Origin: Gammaproteobacteria bacterium
GTDB taxonomy: Bacteria; Pseudomonadota; Gammaproteobacteria; SZUA-140
DNA length: 64,000 nt
Reading direction: 5' to 3'
Assembly: GCA_016716465.1 (NCBI GenBank)
Contig: JADJWH010000004.1
Location: forward strand, 372,001-436,000
The notes beneath the pieces were generated by a model. The model made no database searches, had not been told where the DNA came from, and saw nothing but the letters and a program-made list of their open reading frames with translations. A program made the position numbers and the translations under genes. Shown piece after piece: positions 43,691 to 51,712 of the stretch. How positions within the stretch are numbered: position 1 is the stretch's first letter; each line of letters begins with the position of its first letter.

Positions 43691-44283
43691 CGTGTTTGTG
43701 GTTCCGGTCTGCGGGCGCGGGGGCGGCGTGGCGGTCGGGGTTTGCCATCCTCCACGCCCGCCTCGTTGCGCCGGAGCTGGTCTAGGATCTGATTGACCGT
43801 GCTCTTTACCCCGCGCTTGTCCGTGTCGACGATTATATCCGCGATCTCGTGATAGAGGGCATCGCGCGCCGCGAGCAACTGCTCGACCCGGGCGCGGGGA
43901 TTCTCGGTCCGCAAGAGCGGGCGGTTCTGCGATTTGCCTGTCCGGCTCAGGATCTTGTCCACCGAAGCGCGCAGAAACACCACAACGCCCCGCGCCGCCA
44001 GATCGGCGCGATTCAGCGGGTCGATCACCGCACCCCCGCCGGTCGCCAGGACGATGCCACGCCGGCGGGTCAGCTCATCGATCACGGCGCGCTCGCGCCG
44101 GCGAAATCCCTCTTCGCCCTCGATATCGAATATCCAGGGAATATCTGCACCGGTACGCTCTTCGATGGCGTGATCACTGTCGACGAATTCGAGCTTCAGC
44201 GTCTTGGCCAGGTGGCGGCCGACCGTCGTCTTGCCGGAGCCCATGGGGCCGATCAGGAAGATATTATCCTGCGCTTTATTCAT
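43687..44283 (-). CDS. aroK: Shikimate kinase AroK
   Basis: 198 residues. A P-loop kinase that phosphorylates shikimate with ATP. Walker A is IGPMGSGKTTVG (Lys18); shikimate-binding residues occur in DSDHAIEERTG, FRRRE and ATGGGAV. The lid has NRPLLRTENPRARVEQLL. After the usual end of the fold there is a basic, Pro/Arg-rich tail of about 25 residues (PRPPRRPRARRPEPQTR) that is not typical. The ATG at 44283 is the family start; the upstream bases do not form a ribosome site (AACCTCC). It overlaps aroB by four bases and is separated from the lipoprotein gene upstream by a terminator. Confidence 0.95.
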   Translation of the reverse strand: MNKAQDNIFLIGPMGSGKTTVGRHLAKTLKLEFVDSDHAIEERTGADIPWIFDIEGEEGFRRRERAVIDELTRRRGIVLATGGGAVIDPLNRADLAARGVVVFLRASVDKILSRTGKSQNRPLLRTENPRARVEQLLAARDALYHEIADIIVDTDKRGVKSTVNQILDQLRRNEAGVEDGKPRPPRRPRARRPEPQTR

Positions 44284-44346
44284 GGAGGTTATGGTGGCGG
44301 AGAATCGTCGCCAACACAATGGGGCCGTGGATAAGCGTCGGAAACT

Positions 44347-44378
44347 AAATAAAAAGGGACAGGCATTTCGCCTGTCCC
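44347..44378 (-). terminator. Rho-independent terminator of the Ig-like lipoprotein gene
   Basis: A 9-bp stem (44356-44364 with 44370-44378, 5-base loop) is followed on the minus strand by TTTTTATTTAG. It separates the pil side from aroK. Confidence 0.87.
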
Positions 44379-44414
44379 TGCATAGTTTCCCCGGGTAACG
44401 TTATCGAGAGCTGC

Positions 44415-46280
44415 TTACAGTGCGTCCAGACACGAGGCGCTGGTCCCGAACGGGCTGTTAAGCTGCCCACCAGGCGGCGCATCGCTGATATTCATGTCAT
44501 CAGTGGAAGCGGGTAGCCAAAACACCACACTGTCGCTGGATTCAGTCCCGGCAACCGTGGTACTGGCCGTCAGCCGCACCTGTACCCAGTTGGCGTAGGT
44601 TTCGGCATAGATGACACTGAATTCAAACGTGCCGTCGGCCCCGGTCGTGACGTCGGAGGGAACGGCAACCACATTGCCGGGCGTCAGCTGTCCGTTCCCA
44701 TTGGCGTCCTCACCGGTATCCAGGATCCCGTTCTCGTTCAGGTCCTCGCTGGGGCACGTAGCCGTGGTGTTAATGTCCCACAGCGTGTCATCGGCGGCAT
44801 CATAATACATCCCCTTGGCATAGCCGGCGGGATTCAGCGCGATATTGATGTGGGCACCCGCTACGGCATTACCACCCGCATCGGTAACCATCACGGTGTA
44901 TTTCTTGTCATACTGGGTCACACCCACTCCCTCGATGTTGTTACCGGTGCCGAGACGGACGAACAGAGCACTCTGGGAAACGGTCAGAGGCACGGTGGTA
45001 TTGATCGAGGTATTTTCATCTACGGTCGCACGAATGACTACACCGTTCTGGGCCGTGGTCGCGGCCGAGGAGACATAGGTGGTGGAAGCCCGACCCAGGG
45101 TATCTGTGGTTGCAGTCGCCGTGGACAGTGTACCGCCACTGTTGTCCTGGATAATGGAGAAGCGGATCACCTTGCCCTTGACCAGGTTGTTGCTGGCATC
45201 GCGCACGACCGCCGTGATGGTCGATTGCTGCTGGGTGGTCTGAGAACCGTCATTGGGCCCGATCGATGAGGGGCTCGCCTGCAGCGCGATGCTCGCCGGC
45301 GTCGTGGCCACGAAATTGACCGCGCGACTGGTGGTCGGGCCACCCGACACGAAAGCGGTCAGGGTCGACGGCCCCGCATTGGTCGACGATATGTACAGAG
45401 TGGCCACACCGCTGCCATTGGTATTGGCGGACGTGGCCGCAACCGTACAGCCAGCGTCAGAATAGAGCGTGCCGCGCGTCGCGGAAAAACTCACTGCACT
45501 GCCACTGACCGGACTGCCGTTCTGCTGCCAGCTGACCTGGATCGACTGGCAGGCGCCAAGATTGATATCGGCATTCGCGGCCGGCGTCACCATCTGGAAT
45601 TGATCGCCAGAGATAGTCAGGCTGTGAGTGGCTGATGCCCCCTGGGAAGAGGCCGTGATCGTATCAGTGCCCGAATTTATGGCGGTTACATTGACTGTCG
45701 CCTGGCCACTCGAATTGGTGGTCAGGGTTGCCGCGCTCAAGGTGTTACTGCGACTCGAACTCACGGTCATGGCCTTCCCGGAGATCGGGTCGCCATCGGA
45801 ATCGGTCAGGGTAATGATCAGGCTGGTGGTGTCCCCCAGTGTCGCCGAGTTTTCACCGCTGATCGCGAGACTGGTGCCGGTCACATTAACCGCGACATCT
45901 TCGTCGAGATTTCCGGCAGTGGCGGTAACCGTGATGGTCCGGTTGGTGAAATCGCCGCCCGGATCCAGTGTGGCGATGGCCTGACCCGAGTCGTCTGTGA
46001 TGGACTGTGACACGGCCAGCGAACCGCTGTCGGCGGTGAACACGACCGTCACACCGGACAACAAATTGTTCAGGCCGTCCTTGACGATGGCGGTAATCGT
46101 CACCGCGTCGCTGCCGCTCGAACCCAGCTGCGGCGAACTGGCCAGCAGGGTGATGCTCTCGGCGGACGTATCCGTATCGGTGCCGGTCCCGGTGGTGTCG
46201 AAGAATGCGTTGTCGTCGTTGCATCCCGCCAGAACCAGCATCATCAGCACGATGATTGCCTTGCCCACACTGTTCCACAT
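44415..46280 (-). CDS. Lipoprotein with Ig-like (invasin-type) repeats between pilQ and aroK
   Basis: 621 residues. The lipoprotein signal is MWNSVGKAIIVLMMLVLAGC. The mature part is a chain of Ig-like Big/invasin-type domains, each starting with an Ile/Ala-rich strand and containing VKDGLNN, LTDSDGDPISG, VRDASNNLVKG or VTDAGGNAVAG. Four or five such domains of about 90-100 residues are visible, with a calcium-like DLNENGILDTGEDANGNG segment near the C-terminus (EF-hand/dockerin-like spacing). Thr, Ser and Ala are strongly over-used. It lies between pilQ and aroK, which are usually adjacent, and its own terminator follows it. A surface or adhesion role linked to type IV pili is possible but unproven. 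Confidence 0.88.
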   Translation of the reverse strand: MWNSVGKAIIVLMMLVLAGCNDDNAFFDTTGTGTDTDTSAESITLLASSPQLGSSGSDAVTITAIVKDGLNNLLSGVTVVFTADSGSLAVSQSITDDSGQAIATLDPGGDFTNRTITVTATAGNLDEDVAVNVTGTSLAISGENSATLGDTTSLIITLTDSDGDPISGKAMTVSSSRSNTLSAATLTTNSSGQATVNVTAINSGTDTITASSQGASATHSLTISGDQFQMVTPAANADINLGACQSIQVSWQQNGSPVSGSAVSFSATRGTLYSDAGCTVAATSANTNGSGVATLYISSTNAGPSTLTAFVSGGPTTSRAVNFVATTPASIALQASPSSIGPNDGSQTTQQQSTITAVVRDASNNLVKGKVIRFSIIQDNSGGTLSTATATTDTLGRASTTYVSSAATTAQNGVVIRATVDENTSINTTVPLTVSQSALFVRLGTGNNIEGVGVTQYDKKYTVMVTDAGGNAVAGAHINIALNPAGYAKGMYYDAADDTLWDINTTATCPSEDLNENGILDTGEDANGNGQLTPGNVVAVPSDVTTGADGTFEFSVIYAETYANWVQVRLTASTTVAGTESSDSVVFWLPASTDDMNISDAPPGGQLNSPFGTSASCLDAL

Positions 46281-46391
46281 TGTTGCGATTCCCGTAGAAG
46301 TGGCGGCCGCCGCACCGGCGCGCTGACCGCTGTTAACCCGCTTTTTCCATCCCCGTAGAGATCCCGTGTATCTCATATATCGCCTTAGCTA

Positions 46392-48524
46392 TCAGCGTAC
46401 CGCGAGGCTGTCCTTCAGGATCTTCGGGGTAACGAAGATCAGCAGCTCGCTGTTGTCGTTGACATGGCGTGATTGCCGGAACAGCACGCCCACCAGGGGC
46501 AGGTCGCCGAAAAAGGGTACCTTGTCCATCTCGTCGGTGCGGGTCTGCTCATAGATGCCGCCCAGCACGACAGTCTCACCGTTATCCACCAGAACTTGGG
46601 TCTCGACCGAGCGCGTGTCCACGCTGGGCACATTCTGGAATACCTGCCCCACGCTGTCCTTGGAGACCGTCAGGTCCATGATGATGCGGTCGTCCGGGGT
46701 GATATGCGGCTTGACCTTCAGGCCGAGTACCGCTTTCTTGAATTCCACCGTGGTCGCACCGCTGGAGGACGCTGTGGTGTAGGGAATCTCGGTGCCCTGT
46801 TCAATGCTCGCCTCGTTCTGGTTCGAGGTGATGACACGCGGGCTGGAGATCACTTCGCCGCGGCCTTCCGCCTGCATGGCGGAGAGTTCGAGATCCACCA
46901 GATAGTTTGAGTTCAGCACCGCCAACGCGATCTGGCCGGTCGGGTTATTGACGGGCAGATTCACATTGAGGCGGTCGTTCAGTGTCGGCGTGGTCACGGG
47001 GAGGGGGGCGCTGCCCACCATCGTATCGGTCCCGCTCAGCGTTCCGGAGGTGCCAATCAGGCCATTGCCGTCGTGCTGACGGGCCCCGGAAAAACCGACG
47101 CGCACACCGAGGTCGCGGCTGAAGTCATCGTTGGCGATGACGATGCGCGACTCGATCAACACCTGGCGCACCGGGATATCGAGCTTGCTTACCAGCTTTC
47201 GGATGTCCACCAGTTTGTCGGCGGTATCCCGGATCAGCAGCGAGTTGGTGCGGTCATCGACCGTCACATTGCCACGCTCGGAGAGCATGGAGTTCTCCTT
47301 AGCCTTGAGCAGCACGGCAATCTCGGAGGCTTTCGCATAATTGATCTGGATCAGATCGGAATACAGGGGTGCCAGTTCAGCGACCTGCTTCTGCGACTCG
47401 AATTCCTGTTTCTCGCGCGCGGCGATCTCCTCTGCCGGGGCCACCAGGATCACATTACCCATCTGGCGCATGGCGAGACCCTTGCTCTTCAGCACGATAT
47501 CAAGGGCCTGGTCCCAGGGCACATTCTGCAGGCGCAGAGTCACGTTGCCCTTGACCGCGTCGCTGGTGACCATGTTCATGCCCGTGAAGTCGGCGATGAT
47601 CTGCAGCACCGCGCGAATCTCGATGTCCTGGAAGTTCAGCGAAAGATGCTCGCCCGTAAATTCCTTCTTCTCGGCGGCTTTCTGTTCGGCCTCCGTCACC
47701 GGCTTCACCTCCAGCGTGAATTGCTTGTCGGCCTGATATGCCAGGTGCTCGAACTTGCCGTGACCTTCGATCACCATGCGGGTGTTGTCACCGGAGGTGA
47801 AACTGTCGACGCGAACCACAGGGGTCGCGAAATCGACCACATCCATGCGGCGCTCCAGTTCTTTCGGGAGACGGGTACCCAGGAAATCCACCACAATCTT
47901 GCCGGCCGACTCATCGACATTAACCGGAATCGAGGCATCCGACAGGGTGATGACCAGGCGGCCCTCTCCCTGCTTGCCGCGATTGAAGTCCACCTTGGTG
48001 ATCGCCCGGTCCTTCCCCTGCGCCGGCTTTGCGCCCGCCATTGCGACGCTCTCGGCACCGGTCGAATTCAGGGTGATGTAAACCGCCCCGTCTTCCGCGC
48101 GGGTGTCATACTGAACGAGCCTGTCGAGGTTCAGCACCACGCGGGTCCGACCCCGCGACTCCACCGCATTGATGCTGCGCACGATCCCAACACCGATGTC
48201 CTTCTGCTTGGCCACGCCACTCGAGGTATCCTGAAGGTCGAAGGCGATACGGGCGGGGTTGTCGATGGTGAAGCTGAGCAACTCGGGCGGCGGCATGGCG
48301 CCTGACAGAGACAGCTTGATCTGTACGCGGTTCCCAGACAGCGCCGAGAAATCGACGGCCTCCAGCCGATGGGTTGGTGTACTTTCGGCTATCGCCAGAG
48401 GCGACAGGATGAAGCTCAACACCAGGGTCGCCACGACCGCGGGCAGTCTCGTCATTCGAAGTGCAAATCTAGGCATCATCGCTCTTATCCATTCCCGTTC
48501 AGAAACCAAACCCCTGGTAACCAT
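46392..48524 (-). CDS. pilQ: Type IV pilus secretin PilQ
   Basis: About 710 residues. PilQ forms the outer-membrane pore for the pilus. Signal peptide PAVVATLVLSFILSPLAIA; two AMIN domains for peptidoglycan binding (about 35-120 and 150-255); an STN/secretin N0 segment (LSLNFQDIEIRAVLQIIADFTGMNMV); an N1 domain; the secretin core with RVGFSGARQHDGNGLIG, EVISSPRVITSNQNEASIEQGTEIPYTT, VDNGETVVLGGIYEQ; and LRVPFFGDLPLVG-like VPFFGDLPLVGVLFRQ. The start is taken as ATG at 48524, preceded by GGGAGGG; an ATG at 48551 overlaps the pilP stop (ATGA) and one at 48479 starts nearer the signal peptide. Last gene of pilMNOPQ. Confidence 0.95.
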   Translation of the reverse strand: MVTRGLVSEREWIRAMMPRFALRMTRLPAVVATLVLSFILSPLAIAESTPTHRLEAVDFSALSGNRVQIKLSLSGAMPPPELLSFTIDNPARIAFDLQDTSSGVAKQKDIGVGIVRSINAVESRGRTRVVLNLDRLVQYDTRAEDGAVYITLNSTGAESVAMAGAKPAQGKDRAITKVDFNRGKQGEGRLVITLSDASIPVNVDESAGKIVVDFLGTRLPKELERRMDVVDFATPVVRVDSFTSGDNTRMVIEGHGKFEHLAYQADKQFTLEVKPVTEAEQKAAEKKEFTGEHLSLNFQDIEIRAVLQIIADFTGMNMVTSDAVKGNVTLRLQNVPWDQALDIVLKSKGLAMRQMGNVILVAPAEEIAAREKQEFESQKQVAELAPLYSDLIQINYAKASEIAVLLKAKENSMLSERGNVTVDDRTNSLLIRDTADKLVDIRKLVSKLDIPVRQVLIESRIVIANDDFSRDLGVRVGFSGARQHDGNGLIGTSGTLSGTDTMVGSAPLPVTTPTLNDRLNVNLPVNNPTGQIALAVLNSNYLVDLELSAMQAEGRGEVISSPRVITSNQNEASIEQGTEIPYTTASSSGATTVEFKKAVLGLKVKPHITPDDRIIMDLTVSKDSVGQVFQNVPSVDTRSVETQVLVDNGETVVLGGIYEQTRTDEMDKVPFFGDLPLVGVLFRQSRHVNDNSELLIFVTPKILKDSLAVR

Positions 48525-48547
48525 AACCGCGACCCTCCCTTGCGGAC

Positions 48548-49105
48548 TCATTCCGTACTTATACCCAGGGAAGCCTCTCGCTCCTCCCAACCCCCCAGAC
48601 CGTCCGGCACGACCTCCGTCAACATGATGTCCTTCTCCTGGATCCGGGTAACCTTGCCGTAATTCTGTCCGAGGTGATTGCCTTCCTTCACCTTATAAAC
48701 GATTCCATCCGGAGCCTTCACGAGCCCCCATTTCCCGTCCCGATAATCAAACGTCCCCATCATGCGCAGGGTGTCCAGCGGAAAGTTTTCCAGGATCTCC
48801 TTGCGCCGGCTGACATCAGGGCGGACACTCTGCATGGCGCCGCTGTCCTGCGCCGCGAGCTTGGCATCCGATTTCCAGCTCGCGAAGGGGTCCTTCATCT
48901 TTCCGCTGCTGTAAGCGAAGGTTTCCACCGGTTTGAACTCCGGCAGGGGCGCCACCCGCCCCTTCTTGGTCTTCGCGTTGTCGACAAAGTCCCTCAGATC
49001 CGACATACCGCTATCACTGCATCCCACCAGTGCGCAGGAGAGCAGCGCGACGGCCATTCCGGTCATCAGGCGACGCAGGGCCTCACGCTTGGCCGGGTAT
49101 CTCAT
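48548..49105 (-). CDS. pilP: Pilus assembly lipoprotein PilP
   Basis: 185 residues. A lipoprotein signal (MTGMAVALLSCALVGC) anchors it to the inner membrane. A disordered linker leads to the small beta-sandwich (MRMMGTFDYRDGKWGLVKAPDGIVYKVKEGNHLGQNYGKV), which binds the secretin PilQ. It joins the PilMNO complex to PilQ. The ATG at 49105 overlaps the pilO stop (ATGA). Confidence 0.95.
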   Translation of the reverse strand: MRYPAKREALRRLMTGMAVALLSCALVGCSDSGMSDLRDFVDNAKTKKGRVAPLPEFKPVETFAYSSGKMKDPFASWKSDAKLAAQDSGAMQSVRPDVSRRKEILENFPLDTLRMMGTFDYRDGKWGLVKAPDGIVYKVKEGNHLGQNYGKVTRIQEKDIMLTEVVPDGLGGWEEREASLGISTE

Positions 49106-49791
49106 GACGCTCCGCCCTCCTCGCCCAATAATTCCTGCTCATCCAGGTAGCGAAAGGTCTTGGCCGTGACCTCCATGATCAACATGTCCTGGCCGGCGTC
49201 CGAAGCCTTCTTGTCCTGGGCGTTCTTGCCGCCCTTGGTCTTGGCGGAACCGGATTTCTGGCCCATCGGTCCAATGGAAAAGTCCTGCAGCGTGACGATC
49301 CGGGGCAGCGCGGCAATGTCGCTGACAAACTGCCCGAACTCATGATAGGTACCGGCCACCTTGATGGTTATCGGCAATTCGGCGTAAAAATCCGCCGGCC
49401 GCTCACCCTCCGGCTTGAACAACTCGAACTCAAGCCCGGTCTGCAGGCCGGTCTGGGAGATATCGACCAGCAACTCGGCCACCTCGGTCTTGCTGGGCAA
49501 CTGGCGCAGCATGGCGCCGAACGAGCGCCTCATCTCTTCCATCTGGGCCTTGTAGGCATCAAGATTCGCTGCCTTTTCCTGCTTGCCCATGAAATCTGTC
49601 TTGAGCGACTTCTCCTTTTGCCGGATCGACTCCAGGGTGTCGAGCTGGCGGCGGGTATCCAGCCACAGACCGGCCCCGAGGACCACGATGCAGATGAGCA
49701 CCACGGCGACCACCTTCGCAGACATTGGCCATCGGCTCACATCATTGAAATCGATGTTGCGCAGCTGGGCGAGATCAAGTTTCAGATTCAT
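49102..49791 (-). CDS. pilO: Pilus assembly protein PilO
   Basis: 229 residues: a short cytoplasmic N-terminus, one membrane helix (about 25-45, VVAVVLICIVVLGAGLW), a coiled coil (LDTLESIRQKEKSLKTDFM) and a ferredoxin-like domain (about 110-225) for pairing with PilN. It has the usual conserved LPSKTEVAELLVDISQTGLQTGLEF segment. A Lys-rich loop (TKGGKNAQDKK) near the C-terminus is longer than in many relatives. The ATG at 49791 is four bases after the pilN stop. Confidence 0.95.
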   Translation of the reverse strand: MNLKLDLAQLRNIDFNDVSRWPMSAKVVAVVLICIVVLGAGLWLDTRRQLDTLESIRQKEKSLKTDFMGKQEKAANLDAYKAQMEEMRRSFGAMLRQLPSKTEVAELLVDISQTGLQTGLEFELFKPEGERPADFYAELPITIKVAGTYHEFGQFVSDIAALPRIVTLQDFSIGPMGQKSGSAKTKGGKNAQDKKASDAGQDMLIMEVTAKTFRYLDEQELLGEEGGAS

Positions 49792-49794
49792 AAT

Positions 49795-50445
49795 TTACTT
49801 CTTGGGCTTGGACTTCTTGGCGTTGGTCTTCGCGCCGGACTTGGACTTTTTCACGTTGTCCTTGTCCGCCGCCTTGGCCGTCTGTTCGAGCTCGGCCTCG
49901 GTTTCGGAAACCTCCTGACTGACCGCGAGCTTGAAGTGGCTGGTCCGGGACAGATCCTTGCTGTTTGCCTCGATTACTTCGAGCCGAGGCCCGGTGAACC
50001 AGTCCGATGCATCGAGATTGCGCATGAACGCTGACACCCGTGCATTCGACTGCGCGACCCCCTCGATCACCAGCAACTTGCCCTGCTGGGAAACATTGGT
50101 CAGATACATTCCACTCGGCACTGCCTTGACCAGTTCATCGAACAGATGAACGATGGCGGGCCGGCGCGTCTGTAGCTGCTGAATGATGTTCATGCGCGCC
50201 AGCAGCTGCTCCTTTTTGGCTTCGATGGTCTTGATCTCGACAATTTTCGCCTCGACCTTACCGATCTCCTCCTCAAGGAACTTATTGCGCATGGACTGTG
50301 TCTCGATCATTCCCCCGATATGGATATGAATGTAGAACACGATCAGGCCCATCAGCACGGCGGCGCCGCCGGCGACGGAGAAAAATTGCCGCTGTTGTTC
50401 TTTGCGCCGTGTTTCGCGCCACGGCAGCAGGTTGATGTTGGTCAT
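49795..50445 (-). CDS. pilN: Pilus assembly protein PilN
   Basis: 216 residues. The N-terminal INLLPWRE motif, which binds PilM in the cytoplasm, is intact (MTNINLLPWRETRRK). It is followed by a membrane helix (about 22-42) and a periplasmic ferredoxin-like domain with coiled coil. The C-terminus carries an extra Lys/Ala-rich tail (KKSKSGAKTNAKKSKPKK) of about 25 residues. The ATG at 50445 overlaps the pilM stop by four bases, so it is preferred to a longer frame. Confidence 0.95.
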   Translation of the reverse strand: MTNINLLPWRETRRKEQQRQFFSVAGGAAVLMGLIVFYIHIHIGGMIETQSMRNKFLEEEIGKVEAKIVEIKTIEAKKEQLLARMNIIQQLQTRRPAIVHLFDELVKAVPSGMYLTNVSQQGKLLVIEGVAQSNARVSAFMRNLDASDWFTGPRLEVIEANSKDLSRTSHFKLAVSQEVSETEAELEQTAKAADKDNVKKSKSGAKTNAKKSKPKK

Positions 50446-51512
50446 CGCTCGGAAAACCTCCTCATAGCCAGTCCGCACGCGATCATCAGCGAGGATGCAT
50501 CAGAGCGGATCGCCTCGGGGTTGACGCGGGAGGTCAGCGACATGTCGGCGAAGGGATTCGCCACCGACGCGGTAATCCCGATCTTGTCCTCGATCAGCGC
50601 GTCCACGCCAGGGATCGCCGCGCATCCGCCGGCCAACACGATATGGTCGACCGAGTTATGCTGGCTGGACGAAAAGAAAAACTGCAGCGACCGGCTCACC
50701 TGCTGCGCCATGGCTTCCTTGAACGGCTGCAATACTTCAGGTTCATAGTTGTCGGGCAGCCCACCCTGCTTCTTGGCGAGGCCGGCCTCCTCATACGACA
50801 GCCCGTAACGACGCATGATCTCGTCGGTCAGCTGCTTGCCTCCGAATACCTGTTCCCGGGTATAGATGACCTTGAAGTCGTGCGACACGCTCAGCGTCGT
50901 CATGGTCGCGCCGACGTCGATGACGGCGATGGTCTTCCCAACGCCATTGTCGGGCAGCTGGCTGGCGAGGAGAGAATATGCCGCCTCCATGGCAAAGGCC
51001 TCGACGTCCACGATGCGGGCGTTGAGGCCCCCAAGCTCCAGGGCGGCTACGCGCACGTCGACGTTCTCGCTGCGGGAAGCCGCGAGCAGGACGTCCACCA
51101 TGCCTTCCTGTTTCTCGGACGGGCCCATCACCTCGAAATCGAGGTTCACCTCCTCGCGGGGATAGGGGATGTACTGGTCCGCCTCCAGCTGGATCTGGTC
51201 GGCGAGCTCGTCGTCGGACAGATTGGCCGGCATGTTGATCACCTTGGTGATCACCGCCGAACCGGCAACGGCCACGGCGGCGTTCTTGGTGCGCGTGCCG
51301 GCACGGCTCACCGCCCGCTTGATCGCGGCGCCCACGGCATCCACATCGGAGATGTTCTTCTCCTCGACGGCGTTCTGGGGCAACGGCACCACCGCGTAGC
51401 TTTCCACCCGGTAGCGGTTGCCACTCTGTCCCAGCTCGAGAAGTTTTACCGAGGTGGAACTGATGTCGAGCCCGATGAGGGGCGACGCCGCCCTATTGAA
51501 CAGCTGAAACAT
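50442..51512 (-). CDS. pilM: Pilus assembly protein PilM
   Basis: 356 residues. A cytoplasmic actin-like ATPase of the FtsA/SHS2 type: phosphate loops LIGLDISSTSVKLLELG and IAVIDVGATMTTLSV, the 1C/SHS2 insert with DQIQLEADQYIPYPREEVNLDF, and the adenosine motif IVLAGGCAAIPGVDALIE. It binds the PilN N-terminus and aligns the pilus machine. First gene of pilMNOPQ; a near-consensus promoter is 66 bases upstream, divergent from PBP1A. Confidence 0.96.
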   Translation of the reverse strand: MFQLFNRAASPLIGLDISSTSVKLLELGQSGNRYRVESYAVVPLPQNAVEEKNISDVDAVGAAIKRAVSRAGTRTKNAAVAVAGSAVITKVINMPANLSDDELADQIQLEADQYIPYPREEVNLDFEVMGPSEKQEGMVDVLLAASRSENVDVRVAALELGGLNARIVDVEAFAMEAAYSLLASQLPDNGVGKTIAVIDVGATMTTLSVSHDFKVIYTREQVFGGKQLTDEIMRRYGLSYEEAGLAKKQGGLPDNYEPEVLQPFKEAMAQQVSRSLQFFFSSSQHNSVDHIVLAGGCAAIPGVDALIEDKIGITASVANPFADMSLTSRVNPEAIRSDASSLMIACGLAMRRFSER

Positions 51513-51577
51513 GGTGGCTTCCCTCGACCCGTCCTCGGGTATGCAAATCCCTGTTCATTGGTTTCATCCAACGTGCA

Positions 51578-51606
51578 ACTATAGGTTTTAAGGTAACAAT
51601 TGACAA
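51578..51606 (-). promoter_or_regulatory. Sigma-70 promoter of pilMNOPQ
   Basis: On the minus strand TTGTCA (51606-51601), a 17-base spacer and TATAGT (51583-51578). Both boxes are close to consensus. Confidence 0.65.
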
Positions 51607-51656
51607 CGAGCACCTGTCTTACAACGCATGTTATCGTCCGGCGCGGTAAAAAGTTT

Positions 51657-51662
51657 TATACT
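51657..51662 (+). promoter_or_regulatory. -10 box of the PBP1A gene
   Basis: TATACT lies 50 bases before the ATG. A good -35 at 17-18 bases is not seen; TTATCG at 51631-51636 is 20 bases away. Confidence 0.35.
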
Positions 51663-51712
51663 CTAGCCCTTATTTTTGTTAACTGGTCGCCATTCCCGTT
51701 TCCGACACCGCT

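Noticed and set aside
44325..44334. DnaA-box-like TTATCCACG upstream of aroK
   Set aside because: One mismatch, alone, with no neighbours.
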